NCBI GenBank assembly: GCA_002238825.1 | Contig: MPNC01000004.1 | Coordinates: 131,241 to 195,240 of the forward strand | Length of the DNA stretch: 64,000 nt | Direction of reading: 5' to 3' | Source: SAR202 cluster bacterium bin87 | Lineage (GTDB): Bacteria > Chloroflexota > Dehalococcoidia > Lucifugimonadales > UBA3495 | In this document: positions 18,678 through 27,264 of the stretch, piece after piece | Position numbering within the stretch: the first letter of the stretch is position 1 | How the letters are laid out: the number at the start of each line of letters is the position of its first letter | The notes under the pieces: generated by a model | Databases searched by the model: none | Seen by the model: only the letters and a program-made list of their open reading frames with translations | What the model was told of the DNA's origin: nothing | Position numbers and translations under genes: made by a program

Positions 18678-19054
18678 CGCTTGACGATCGCCTGCAGACT
18701 ATCGAGGAATTCGTCAAGCGCTCGGACGACGAATTCGACAACGGCGGCAATGCGATGGTAGCCGCCGAGATTTTATGGGGAGCCCTCGCCCACTGCCTGA
18801 TCGCATTGGCCGAGATCAACGAATGGCGATGCGAAGGCCACCAGGGATACAGGGAAGTCGCCAGGCGCTTGGACAGTGCCGACCAGCCGGGGCGTTGGAG
18901 CTCGGACTTTGCTGCCGGCGAACAATTGCATACGTATTTCTACCAACGGAATCTGCAGCCGGGCGAACTACAGAGCCGTCGCAGCGCTAGCAGGTTCGCA
19001 GTGCGCCAACTCGTTCCGACAATAAGACGACAGATCGGGCTGCAGAATCCCTAA
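18674..19054 (+). CDS. Small PaREP1/HEPN-like helical protein
   Basis: 126 residues; its ATGA overlaps the previous stop by 4 bp, implying translational coupling. The core GNAMVAAEILWGALAHCLIA (about 26-45) followed by a conserved-looking helix GYREVARRL resembles the PaREP1/HEPN fold, where an (A)AExLWGAxxHxxxAL pattern recurs. There is no export signal. Such proteins sit in toxin-antitoxin or nucleotide-binding contexts, but no partner antitoxin of a known type is visible. The ORF ends 43 bp before the convergent oxidoreductase gene. Family assignment is by pattern and moderate. Confidence 0.6.
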   Translation: MTLDDRLQTIEEFVKRSDDEFDNGGNAMVAAEILWGALAHCLIALAEINEWRCEGHQGYREVARRLDSADQPGRWSSDFAAGEQLHTYFYQRNLQPGELQSRRSASRFAVRQLVPTIRRQIGLQNP

Positions 19055-19097
19055 GATCTCGTCGGTGCTTTGGGCCAGCGCACCACAGGCTCTAGCC

Positions 19098-22022
19098 CTA
19101 CGGCATCACCACTGCGTCGCGCAGCACCTCGACCAGGTGGCGGGCGCGGCGGCCGGCGCCGTGCTCCACCTGCTGGCGGCAGGACACGCCCATGACCGCG
19201 ACCTCGGCGTCGGGTTTTGCCTCAATGGCCGGGAAGAGGGAGAGGCCGCCGATCTGCATGGAGATGTCGTAGTGCTCCTTCTCGAAGCCGAAGGAGCCGG
19301 CCATGCCGCAGCAGCCGGCGTTGATCAGCTCTGCCTGATAGCCCGATGGCAGGTTCAGCACTGCCATCGAGCTGGCGGTGCCGACCATGGCCTTCTGGTG
19401 GCAGTGGCCGTGGAACAGCACCTGCTTCTCCAGGTCGGAGAACTCCAGGTCCAGCCGGCCCTCGGATTGGGCGTTGGCGATGAACTCGTCGATGAGGAAC
19501 GCGTTTTCGGCGACGGTGCGGGCGCGGTCGTCCGCCACGAACTCGGGGTACTCGTCGCGGAGGGTCAGCAGGCAGCTGGGTTCGCAGCCGACGATGGGGA
19601 TGCCCTGGCTGGCGTAGGCGTGCAGCGCGTCGATGTTGGCGCGGGCCTGGTCGCGCGCCTGATCCAGCAGACCCTTGGAGATCATGGGACGGCCGCAGCA
19701 GCCACCGTTGACCAATTCCACCCGGTAGCCGGCGGCTTCCAGCACTTCCACGGCGGCGATGCCGATCTCGGGGTAGTTGTAGTTCATGAAGGTGTCGTTG
19801 TAGAGGGCGACCGTGCCGTACTTCGCCTCGCCATGCCCGTTCTGGATGCGCCGGGCGAACCAGTCGGGCAGGGACATTGACGCAAAGGCCGGCTGCTGGC
19901 GTTGGGGCGCGATGCCCAGGAACTTTGACGTCAGCGAGCGGCCCAGCGCGGATCCGGCCAGCCAGTTGGTGAGCGGCGCGTAGCGACTGCCCAGCTTGTT
20001 CAGCCCGTTGATGTTGGCGAAGAATCGGGAGCGCAGGGGCACGCCGTGTTCCTTGTGGTAGTGGTCCAGGAACTCGTACTTGAGCTTGGCCATGTCCACG
20101 CCCGACTCGCACTCGGCCTTGCAGGCCTTGCACTCCAGGCAGAGGTCCAGAGCCTGGTGCAGCCGGTGGTCGGTGATTGAGCTTTCGGCTCCGTCCGGCA
20201 TGCGGCCGGAGAGGGCGGCGCGCAGCAGGTTGGCGCGTCCGCGCGTGGAGTGCTCCTCGTCGCGGGTGGCCATGAAGGATGGGCACATGCTGCCGTCCAG
20301 CTTGCGGCAGGCGCCCATGCCGTTGCACATCTCCACGGCGCCGGCGTAGCCGAAGTCCTGAGAGAAGTCCAGCGTGGTGTCCAGCGCCTCCGGCTGGTAG
20401 GCGACGCCGTAGCGCAGGTTCTCGGTCATGGGCGGCGTGTCGATGATCTTGCCGGGGTTCATGATGCCTTGGGGGTCCCAGGTCTGTTTGAGCTCCCGGA
20501 AGGCGTTGTAGATCTGGTCGCCGAACATCTTGCGGGTCCAGACACCGCGCACGATGCCGTCGCCGTGCTCGCCGCTCATGGAGCCGCCGAACTCCTTGAT
20601 GAGGTCGGATACGGCCTCGCCGATGGACACCATCTTGTCGATGCCGTCCTGGTTCTTCAGGCTGACCAGCGGGCGGATGTGCAGGCAGCCCACGGAGGCG
20701 TGGCCGTAGTAGCCGGCGGTGGTGCCGTGCTCGGTGACGATCTCGTCGAAGCGGCGGACGAAATCGCCCATGACCGACGGGTCGACAGCGGGATCCTCCA
20801 CGAAGGGTATGGGCTTGGCGTCGCCGCGGGTGCTCATGAGCAGGCCGAGACCGCCCTTGCGCAGGTTCCAGACAGCGGCCTGCCCGGCGCGGTCCAGGAT
20901 GTTGACGCAGGCATAGGCGAGACCGATGTCGGCCTTGAGACCGTCCATCTTGGCGGTGAGTTCGCGCTCCGACTCGCCGTAGAACTCGACCACCAGCATG
21001 GCCCCGGGGTCGCCTTCGACAAACCCGGGAAGCCGCGCGGTGCCCATGGCCTCGCGGGAGCGGTCGAGCACCATCTTGTCGATGAGCTCGATGGAGGACG
21101 GTTCGTGGCGCAGGACGCGGGTGGTGGCCTCGCTGGCGTCGTAGATGGTGCGAAAGTGCAGGACGGAAAGGGATGTCATGGTGGGTCGCTGTACCAGGTT
21201 GACCTTGGCCTCGGTGACGACGCACAGGGTGCCCTCGGAACCGACCACCATGCGGGCCAGGTTCACCGGGCCGCCGCGGTGGGCGTCGTCCAGGATGAAC
21301 TCGTCCAGGTTGTACCCGCTGACGCGGCGCTGGATCTTGGCGTAGGTGCGGTCGATCTCGTCCTTCTGCTCGCGGGCGATGCGCAGGACGCCGCGGTAGA
21401 TGTCGCCCTCCAGGCCGCCGGCGCTGACACGGGATTCCAGCTCGGCTGGACTGAGTTCGCCGAAGCGGGCGGTGGAGCCATCGGAGAGCACGACGTCCAG
21501 CTCCTGGATGTGGTCCAGGGTCTTGCCGTAGATGACGCTGTGCGCGCCGCAGGTATTGTTGCCGATGCCGCCGCCGACGCAGGCCCGGTTGGCCGTGGTG
21601 GGATCGGGCGCGTACTGCAGACCGTGGGGACCCATCTGGCGGGTGAGCTGGTCCAGGATGATGCCGGGCTGGACACGGGCCCACTGCTCCTCGGCGTTGA
21701 CCTCGAGGACGTTGTTCAGATACTTGCTGAAGTCCATGACGATGGCGTGGTTGACGGTCTGGCCGGCCAGGCTGGTGCCGCCGGAACGGGGCAGCACGGG
21801 GATGCCCTCGCGGGCGGCGAACTCGACCACGGCCTGCACGTCAGCGGAGGAGCGCGGGATGACAACGCCGATGGGCTCCATCTGGTAGATGCTGGCGTCG
21901 GTGCTGTAGAGCAGGCGGGAGTGAGGGTCGAAACGGACCTCGCCATCCACGCGCCGGCTCAATTCGTCGGCGATCTCCTGGCGTTCGCGGCCGCGAATCC
22001 TGCGTTCCATTACCGTCGCCAT
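19098..22022 (-). CDS. FAD-linked oxidase / Fe-S oxidoreductase fusion (GlcD-GlcF/YdiJ type)
   Basis: 974 residues. The N-terminal half is a PCMH-type FAD-binding domain (PVLPRSGGTSLAGQTVNHAI, about 68-87; CVGGGIGNNTCGAHSV) plus an FAD-oxidase C domain. The C-terminal half has ferredoxin-like cysteine clusters (CNGMGACRKLDGSMCPSF, then CLECKACKAECESG) and two CCG repeats (NGGCCGRPM, GCEPSCLL; HGHCHQK, NAGCCGMAG). It is a D-2-hydroxyacid dehydrogenase such as D-lactate, glycolate or 2-hydroxyglutarate oxidising enzymes, passing electrons through Fe-S clusters to a membrane acceptor. The ATG at 22022 has GGGAGGA six bases upstream, preferable to the longer frame at 22046. The substrate cannot be told from sequence. 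Confidence 0.92.
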   Translation of the reverse strand: MATVMERRIRGRERQEIADELSRRVDGEVRFDPHSRLLYSTDASIYQMEPIGVVIPRSSADVQAVVEFAAREGIPVLPRSGGTSLAGQTVNHAIVMDFSKYLNNVLEVNAEEQWARVQPGIILDQLTRQMGPHGLQYAPDPTTANRACVGGGIGNNTCGAHSVIYGKTLDHIQELDVVLSDGSTARFGELSPAELESRVSAGGLEGDIYRGVLRIAREQKDEIDRTYAKIQRRVSGYNLDEFILDDAHRGGPVNLARMVVGSEGTLCVVTEAKVNLVQRPTMTSLSVLHFRTIYDASEATTRVLRHEPSSIELIDKMVLDRSREAMGTARLPGFVEGDPGAMLVVEFYGESERELTAKMDGLKADIGLAYACVNILDRAGQAAVWNLRKGGLGLLMSTRGDAKPIPFVEDPAVDPSVMGDFVRRFDEIVTEHGTTAGYYGHASVGCLHIRPLVSLKNQDGIDKMVSIGEAVSDLIKEFGGSMSGEHGDGIVRGVWTRKMFGDQIYNAFRELKQTWDPQGIMNPGKIIDTPPMTENLRYGVAYQPEALDTTLDFSQDFGYAGAVEMCNGMGACRKLDGSMCPSFMATRDEEHSTRGRANLLRAALSGRMPDGAESSITDHRLHQALDLCLECKACKAECESGVDMAKLKYEFLDHYHKEHGVPLRSRFFANINGLNKLGSRYAPLTNWLAGSALGRSLTSKFLGIAPQRQQPAFASMSLPDWFARRIQNGHGEAKYGTVALYNDTFMNYNYPEIGIAAVEVLEAAGYRVELVNGGCCGRPMISKGLLDQARDQARANIDALHAYASQGIPIVGCEPSCLLTLRDEYPEFVADDRARTVAENAFLIDEFIANAQSEGRLDLEFSDLEKQVLFHGHCHQKAMVGTASSMAVLNLPSGYQAELINAGCCGMAGSFGFEKEHYDISMQIGGLSLFPAIEAKPDAEVAVMGVSCRQQVEHGAGRRARHLVEVLRDAVVMP

Positions 22023-22199
22023 CTGTAGTCCTCCCGGGTGATCCAAACCGTGCTATTGCGTACGATTTGGAGTAGCAAAGCGGGGCGCAAGCGCCTGGTC
22101 CGCAGTATAGCACGCGCATTCTGCCCGCCTGGTTCGCGCCGCAGTCAGGCCGTTTCCCGGGGAGAGGGCCGTGTTATATTGGCGCAACCATTCTACCCA

Positions 22200-22363
22200 C
22201 CTCATGCGTACCCGGATGCGCACCCGGTTCGTCATTGCGACCCCCGCACTTGATGCGGGGGGTGGCAATCTCGTTGCGGCTAGGATCGTCGCTACATCAA
22301 CGGGATTGCCACGTCGCCTTGCTCTTCGCATTGACAGGTTTGCGGCAACTCGGTACGCGCGAG
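22200..22363. repeat. MITE-like element, family I, GCAATGAC interior
   Basis: Ends ctcatgcgtaccc (22201-22213) and cggtacgcgcgag (22351-22363) are family I inverted repeats with a few changes. Flanking 9-mers ttctaccca (22191-22199) and atcgaccca (22364-22372) match at 7 of 9. The interior is the cgtcattgcga ... tggcaatctcg / gggattgccacg ... cattgacag hairpin. It occupies most of the 364-bp gap upstream of the hydrolase gene; nothing else is visible there. Confidence 0.7.
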
Positions 22364-22386
22364 ATCGACCCACGAAAGGCGGCGAT

Positions 22387-23094
22387 ATGTCCACTCAGTC
22401 CGGCTCGGGCGAGCAGCAACCGGAAAACCGCATCGGCATGATGATCGAGAAGGTGATGGTCGGCCCGCCCCACGAGGGAGAGGCCGGCCAGGGGCTGATG
22501 ATCTGCACCAACCGGGGCGACATTCCGGCCATCCTGCACGCGGCCGAGGAGACCACAAAGGCCGTGGTCTGGGTCTGCGGCGCGCGGGGCGGATTCGGCG
22601 GGCCGGGCAGCGGGCTGTACGCCGAACTGGCTGAGGAGATGACCGGACAGGGGATCACCTCGCTGCGCATGGACTACCGCTATCCCAACGACGTCCAGCA
22701 GTGCGCGCTGGACCTGGTGGCCGGGTGTAACTTCCTGCGGGCCACGGGACACGGGCCGGCCATCGTGGTGGGACATTCCTTCGGGGGCGCCGTGGTGATC
22801 GCGGCCGGCGCGGTGAGCGACAACATCGCCGGCGTGGTGTCCCTGTCGCCTCAGACCTACGGGGCGCAGGGCGCGGGGATGATATCGCCCAAGCCTCTGC
22901 TGGTGGTACACGGCAAGGCCGATACTCGGCTGCCCTTCTCGTGCGCCGTGGCCATCCACGACTGGGCCAAAGAACCCAAGGAACTGGTGCTGTACGAGGG
23001 CGCGGAGCACCGCCTCGACGAATGCCGCGAGGAACTTGGCGACCTGCTGCGCACCTGGATACCCGACCACCTGCCGGCGGCCATCGCCGAATAG
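22387..23094 (+). CDS. Alpha/beta hydrolase (dienelactone hydrolase-like)
   Basis: 235 residues from the ATG at 22387, chosen over the open frame from 22171 because the extra N-terminus is family I repeat sequence and AAGGCGG precedes this ATG. The nucleophile elbow is VVGHSFGGAV (Ser about 125), an Asp follows PLLVVHGKADTRLP (about 185), and His is in YEGAEHRLDE (about 213): a complete catalytic triad in the expected order. There is no lid domain or signal peptide. The substrate is unknown. It stands alone between two repeat-bearing gaps. Confidence 0.85.
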   Translation: MSTQSGSGEQQPENRIGMMIEKVMVGPPHEGEAGQGLMICTNRGDIPAILHAAEETTKAVVWVCGARGGFGGPGSGLYAELAEEMTGQGITSLRMDYRYPNDVQQCALDLVAGCNFLRATGHGPAIVVGHSFGGAVVIAAGAVSDNIAGVVSLSPQTYGAQGAGMISPKPLLVVHGKADTRLPFSCAVAIHDWAKEPKELVLYEGAEHRLDECREELGDLLRTWIPDHLPAAIAE

Positions 23095-23300
23095 ACTGGC
23101 GAGAACTCAACCCCACCTGTCCAACATCGGAGCAATTCTACATCGATAGACCGGATGAAAAGGATGCCTACGACGTTGCCGGATAGTCCGGCCCATGTCA
23201 TCGCGGTTGGACCCGGGCATCTACGATCATCCATCTGATCCTGTTCATCCTGTGCATCGATGTCAAACTCACGCCGAACACGGCTGAACGGACTGACACA

Positions 23301-24107
23301 ATGGACTTCATCGACCGCATTGGCTATGACAGCGGCGCGACTCCGCTGGAGGACTCGCTGGCGTTTGCCGCGGAGCACGGCATCCACTACCTGGACTTCT
23401 CCGCCGAGACCGGCGCGAACCGGGTGGACAACTGGCCCGACGACCGTCTGCGCGCCGTGCGCACGGTGATGGACCGGAACGAGATCGCGGTCACCGTACA
23501 CACTGCTTCGTCGGTGAACGTGGCCGAGTTCGCGCCCCACGTCAGCGACGGCGTGGACGCCTACCTGCGCGGCAACATCTACCTGGCCCGCCGCATCACC
23601 GCGCATGGCGTGGTCGTGCATGGCGGGATGCACTTCAGCTCGGCCATCGACACACGCATGGAGGCGGCCCGGGACCGATTGCTGCGGGCGGTGGACTACG
23701 CCGAGAGCTGCGGGGTTTCGCTCTTCTTCGAGAACCTGAACTGGGAGCCGGACAACGCCGAGGTGCACTACCTGGGGCACACGGTTGAAGAATGCCGGTA
23801 CTTCTTCGACGCCATCCGGTCGGACCGGTTCGGGTGGGCGTTCACTGTGAACCACGCCAACTTGGTGCCGGAAGGGATCAACGGGTTCATTGACTCCCTG
23901 GACGTGGCACGCATCGGGGAGGTGCGCCTGGCCGACAACACGGGCGAGGTGGAGGTCCACTTGCTGCCCGGCCAGGGCAACATCGATTTCCCGGCCACGT
24001 TCCGCCGGCTCGAAGACGCGGGCTACCGGGGCTATTACACGATGGCCTTCGGCTCGCTGGACGAAAAACTGGCGGCGTGGGAGCTGTTCCGGGGATACGG
24101 CATCTAG
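23301..24107 (+). CDS. Sugar phosphate isomerase/epimerase (AP endonuclease 2-type TIM barrel)
   Basis: 268 residues, a full-length xylose-isomerase-like TIM barrel. Strand-end residues fit the metal site: LDFSAE near the start, VVVHGGMHF (about 110-118), SLFFENLNWEP (about 141-151, Glu ligand), FTVNHANL (about 178-185), RLADNTGEVEVH (about 209-220, Asp and His) and a late YYTMAFGS strand, with GQGNIDF characteristic of the family. It probably isomerises or epimerises a sugar or related polyol, or cleaves an inosose-like substrate. The 206 bp upstream hold only an ATCC-type repeat (gatcctgttcatcctgtgca near 23237). Confidence 0.85.
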   Translation: MDFIDRIGYDSGATPLEDSLAFAAEHGIHYLDFSAETGANRVDNWPDDRLRAVRTVMDRNEIAVTVHTASSVNVAEFAPHVSDGVDAYLRGNIYLARRITAHGVVVHGGMHFSSAIDTRMEAARDRLLRAVDYAESCGVSLFFENLNWEPDNAEVHYLGHTVEECRYFFDAIRSDRFGWAFTVNHANLVPEGINGFIDSLDVARIGEVRLADNTGEVEVHLLPGQGNIDFPATFRRLEDAGYRGYYTMAFGSLDEKLAAWELFRGYGI

Positions 24108-24276
24108 GGCGCGTTGACATTTTTCGTCATTCCGGCCTCGAGCCGGAATGACAGTATGCGGTTTCAAAATATCAACACAACCTGACCGCGCCCGCTAATC
24201 CAGGAGCGGGGTCTGTCGCAAGGCCCGATCCGCGGGCTGCCCAACGTCGGTGTGCGAGTTTCAACACGGGTTGGCT

Positions 24277-24455
24277 CCTCGCGCTTCCCCCGTTTGTCAT
24301 CGCGAGGAGCGCAGCGACGTGGCGATCTCGTTCCCACAGTAGAGTTCCTTGCCCTGGCGAGATTGCCGCGCTGCGCTCGCAGTGACGGTTTTGTGAAGCG
24401 AGATTGCCGCGCGTTGCTCGCAATGACGGTTCCGGTGAACGTGGATACGCGTGAG
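24277..24455. repeat. MITE-like element, family I, GCAATGAC interior
   Basis: The right end is ggatacgcgtgag (24443-24455); the left end is a weaker ctcgcgcttccc. The 9-mers gggttggct (24268-24276) and cggttggct (24456-24464) match at 8 of 9 and flank it directly. The interior has two or three copies of the gagattgccgcgc...cgctcgcaatgac unit. This element is the main content of the 472-bp gap 24108-24579. An inverted pair, tcattccggc / gccggaatga, lies near 24127. Confidence 0.7.
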
Positions 24456-24527
24456 CGGTTGGCTCGGCCGGTAGCGACACAAAACGTCTCCTCCTGTTAG
24501 ACTGCGCCCGGTAGCGCCAGTTTTGGC

Positions 24528-24562
24528 GGGTCCGTAAAGTGCCCCGTGGCGGAAACGGACCC
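24528..24562 (+). promoter_or_regulatory. Leader hairpin immediately before the cation transporter RBS
   Basis: gggtccgt (24528-24535) pairs perfectly with acggaccc (24555-24562), with a small inner gcc/ggc pair in the loop. The stem ends one base before GGAGG (24564-24568), so it could influence ribosome access. It does not match a riboswitch consensus that I know. Confidence 0.4.
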
Positions 24563-24579
24563 CGGAGGGATGAAACGAA

Positions 24580-25320
24580 ATGCTGCAAGCCGACGACCTG
24601 CGTCGCACGGCACTGGTTCTAGTGTCCATTGGCCTGGCGTGGAACCTGGTGGAAGCCGGTGTAGCCTTCTGGGCCGGCGCCCGGGTTGGCAGCGTGGCCC
24701 TGATTGCCTTCGGCCTGGACAGCGTCATCGAGCTTTTCGCCGGCGGGGTGCTGGTGTGGCGATTGCGACAGGAAGGCGATGAGCATGAGAGCGAGGCGGC
24801 GGAAAGACGCGCCCAGAGGCTGATCGCCATCTCCTTCTTTGTGCTGGCAGGCTACGTTGGGCTGCACTCCGCGGCCAGCCTGGCCGGGCTGTTGCCCGAG
24901 CCGGAACCGAGCCTGCTGGGCATCGGGATCGCGGTGGCCAGCGCCGTGGTGATGAGCATCCTCTACGTGGCCAAGATGCGGGTTGCCGCACGGATGCAGT
25001 CCCGGGCGCTGCGGGCGGAGGCCGTGGAGAGCCTGTTCTGCGACCTACAGGACCTGACCATCCTGGTGGGGCTGGGCTTCAACGCCCTGTTCGCCTGGTG
25101 GTGGGCGGACCCGGTTGCGGCGCTGCTGTTGATCCCCTTCTTCGTCAAGGAGGGCATGGAGAACATCTCGGGGCACCACGACCACGCTGACGACGAGCAC
25201 GAGCACGAGCACGATCACGAGCAGGAGCACGGGCGCGGGCAAGTGGTGGCGCGGGTCTGCGCCTGCCTGAATTGTTTCATCGGCCTGATAACGTGTCGGG
25301 CCGCCTGCTGCCGAGCGTAG
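24580..25320 (+). CDS. Cation efflux protein (CDF/TMEM163-like) with His/Cys-rich tail
   Basis: 246 residues with about six membrane helices. Helix 2 reads IAFGLDSVIELFAGG (about 42-56) and helix 5 RAEAVESLFCDLQD (about 145-158), carrying the acidic pairs that replace the HxxxD ligands of classical CDF transporters, as in TMEM163-type proteins; WWWADPVAALLL follows. Instead of a cytoplasmic CDF domain it has a metal-binding tail rich in His, Asp and Glu (about 199-217), then six Cys in the last 20 residues (227, 229, 232, 239, 243, 244). It likely exports a divalent metal such as Zn. The start has GGAGG 11 bases upstream, after a leader hairpin. Confidence 0.82.
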   Translation: MLQADDLRRTALVLVSIGLAWNLVEAGVAFWAGARVGSVALIAFGLDSVIELFAGGVLVWRLRQEGDEHESEAAERRAQRLIAISFFVLAGYVGLHSAASLAGLLPEPEPSLLGIGIAVASAVVMSILYVAKMRVAARMQSRALRAEAVESLFCDLQDLTILVGLGFNALFAWWWADPVAALLLIPFFVKEGMENISGHHDHADDEHEHEHDHEQEHGRGQVVARVCACLNCFIGLITCRAACCRA

Positions 25321-25406
25321 TCGCTGCCACGGGGTATCGTCTCTCGTGTCGCGCTGAACCACACCGGGCTCTCGTCGCCGCACTCCGGCGCGCGAGCGCG
25401 AAGCGG

Positions 25407-25538
25407 CAGGGCCTGTGCAAAGTTCGTCCTCCCGCTCATTGTGAGCTTGTCGAACCACGACTCCGGCAACGGCAGCATCCTTCGACCGGCTCAGGATGAG
25501 CGGAAACCAACGAAGCCCATTGCTTTGCACAGGCCCTG
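25407..25538. repeat. MITE-like element, family II, copy 1
   Basis: 132 bp bounded by a perfect 16-bp inverted repeat (cagggcctgtgcaaag / ctttgcacaggccctg). Direct repeats cgaagcgg lie at 25399-25406 and 25540-25547, one base from the right end, consistent with an 8-9 bp target duplication. The interior holds gagcttgtcgaa and catccttcgaccggctcagg segments shared with the copy at 55202. It lies in the 395-bp gap 25321-25715, which holds no gene. Confidence 0.8.
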
Positions 25539-25715
25539 ACGAAGCGGTCACTCTGCTAGACAGTGCCCACACCGTCGGATAAGATGGCGCAGATTTTTCA
25601 CCCCGTTGCCGCGGCGCCATTACCGGCGGCTCCGTGCCAGGTCGGTAATAACAGTCGTACGACGGGGTTTTTGTGTGCGCCTGAAACCCTGAGCTGAGAG
25701 AAATCCGACCGACCC

Positions 25716-27218
25716 ATGCTCATCGCCGTCGCATTCGTCCTGATGGGTGTCATGTTCCTGGCCGGCATGTATGTGGCCGGGGCGCTGGGATCGCTGGCGC
25801 TGATCCTGCTCAGCCTGTTCTCCGACAACCCCGTCTGGAACATCATGGGCAACCGGGCGTGGGAGACCAACACCAACATCAACCTGGTGGCGATCCCGCT
25901 GTTCATCCTGATGGGGGAGATCGTGCTGCGGGGCGGGTTCGCCGACCTGATGTACCGTGCCCTGTCCCGTTGGGTGGACTTCATCCCGGGCGGGCTGATG
26001 CACACCAACATCGCCTCGTGTGCGGTGTTCGCAGCATGCGCCGGCTCCAGCATCGCCACGGCGGCGACGGTGAGCCGCGTGGCGTTGCCCTCGTTCCGGG
26101 CGCAGGGCTACCAGGAGCGGCTGGTGGTGGGCTCGCTGGCGGCCGGCGGGACGCTGGGCATCCTGATTCCGCCGAGCATCCTGCTGGTGCTGTACGGGCT
26201 GACGGTGGGCGAGTCCATCGGGCGGCTGTTCCTTGCGGGGTTCATCCCGGGGATACTGCTGGCGCTGGTGTTCATGCTGATGATCGGCGTGGCGTCGGTG
26301 ATCTGGCCGGCCATTGCGCCCCGGCAGCAGCAGGGACGGTTCTGGACCTGGGAGGGCTGGACGGAGCGGCTGCTGTTCACCGTGCTGATGATCCCGGTGA
26401 TGGCGTTGATTTTCATCGTGCTGGGCAGCATCTACTTCGGGTGGGCGACGCCGTCGGAGGCGGCAGGGTTCGGCGTGGCGGGAGCGATGGCGCTGGCGAT
26501 CATCTACAACTTTGTGCGCCTGTTCGCGGGAGACATCGCGGGGCTGCTGCTGCGGAGCGGCATTGGCGGCCAGTTGTCGCCGGAAGTGCGGGGAACGCTG
26601 GAGGGCTGGCGCGAGCAGTACCGGTTCGACGGCCAGAGTCTGCGGAACTACTGCCGGTTCATGGGCGCTATGACGCTGGAGTCGTGCGGTTCGGCGGCGC
26701 GCTCGTCGGCGATGATCCTGTTCATTCTCATGGCGGCCTTCACGCTGCAGTTCGCCTTCGCGTACCTGAGGATCTCCATCACCATGGCGGAGTGGGTGGC
26801 CAGCTTCAACCTGACCACGGTGCAGTTGGTGCTGTTCCTGGTGGTGTTCTACCTGCTGCTGGGCACGTTCATGGAAGCGTACTCCATGATGCTGACCACG
26901 CTGCCGATCATATCCCCGGTGCTGCGGGCCGCCGAGGTGGACCTGCTGTGGTTCGGGATCATCATGATCATCCTGCTGGAGGCCGCGCAGATCAGCCCGC
27001 CCCAGGGGCTGAGCCTGTACGTGCTGCAGGGAGCACGCCACGACGTGGCCCAACAGGAGGTGGCTGGAACGGGTCAGGTGGCTAAAACGGGCACCATAAA
27101 CGACGTGTACATCGGGGTGCTGCCGTTCATGGCCTGCATGGCGGTGGTGATCGGGCTGATCATCGCGTTTCCGGACCTTGCCCTGTGGCTGCCGGACCAG
27201 ATCAAGGGGCCGCGCTGA
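25716..27218 (+). CDS. TRAP transporter large permease (DctM family), orphan
   Basis: 500 residues, very hydrophobic, about 12 or more helices. DctM features include NLVAIPLFILMGEIVLRGG (about 57-75), a Gly-rich SCAVFAACAGSSIATAATVS pore segment (about 97-116), GGTLGILIPPSILLVLYG (about 147-164) and PPQGLSLYVL near the C-terminus. About 70 additional residues lie in the middle (near 275-330) compared with a 425-residue DctM. It would move organic acids with Na+ together with a DctQ small subunit and a DctP binding protein, but neither is adjacent. An in-frame TGA 18 bases upstream forces the ATG at 25716, which has a weak RBS. Confidence 0.88.
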   Translation: MLIAVAFVLMGVMFLAGMYVAGALGSLALILLSLFSDNPVWNIMGNRAWETNTNINLVAIPLFILMGEIVLRGGFADLMYRALSRWVDFIPGGLMHTNIASCAVFAACAGSSIATAATVSRVALPSFRAQGYQERLVVGSLAAGGTLGILIPPSILLVLYGLTVGESIGRLFLAGFIPGILLALVFMLMIGVASVIWPAIAPRQQQGRFWTWEGWTERLLFTVLMIPVMALIFIVLGSIYFGWATPSEAAGFGVAGAMALAIIYNFVRLFAGDIAGLLLRSGIGGQLSPEVRGTLEGWREQYRFDGQSLRNYCRFMGAMTLESCGSAARSSAMILFILMAAFTLQFAFAYLRISITMAEWVASFNLTTVQLVLFLVVFYLLLGTFMEAYSMMLTTLPIISPVLRAAEVDLLWFGIIMIILLEAAQISPPQGLSLYVLQGARHDVAQQEVAGTGQVAKTGTINDVYIGVLPFMACMAVVIGLIIAFPDLALWLPDQIKGPR

Positions 27219-27264
27219 AACCCGGGACTGCTAAAATACTCATAGAGGACACGCGAAGCAGAAC

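Noticed and set aside
20250-22028. 592-residue plus-strand open frame
   Set aside because: Mirror of the FAD/Fe-S oxidoreductase gene; Gly/Ala/Val/Asp-rich with no recognisable domain.
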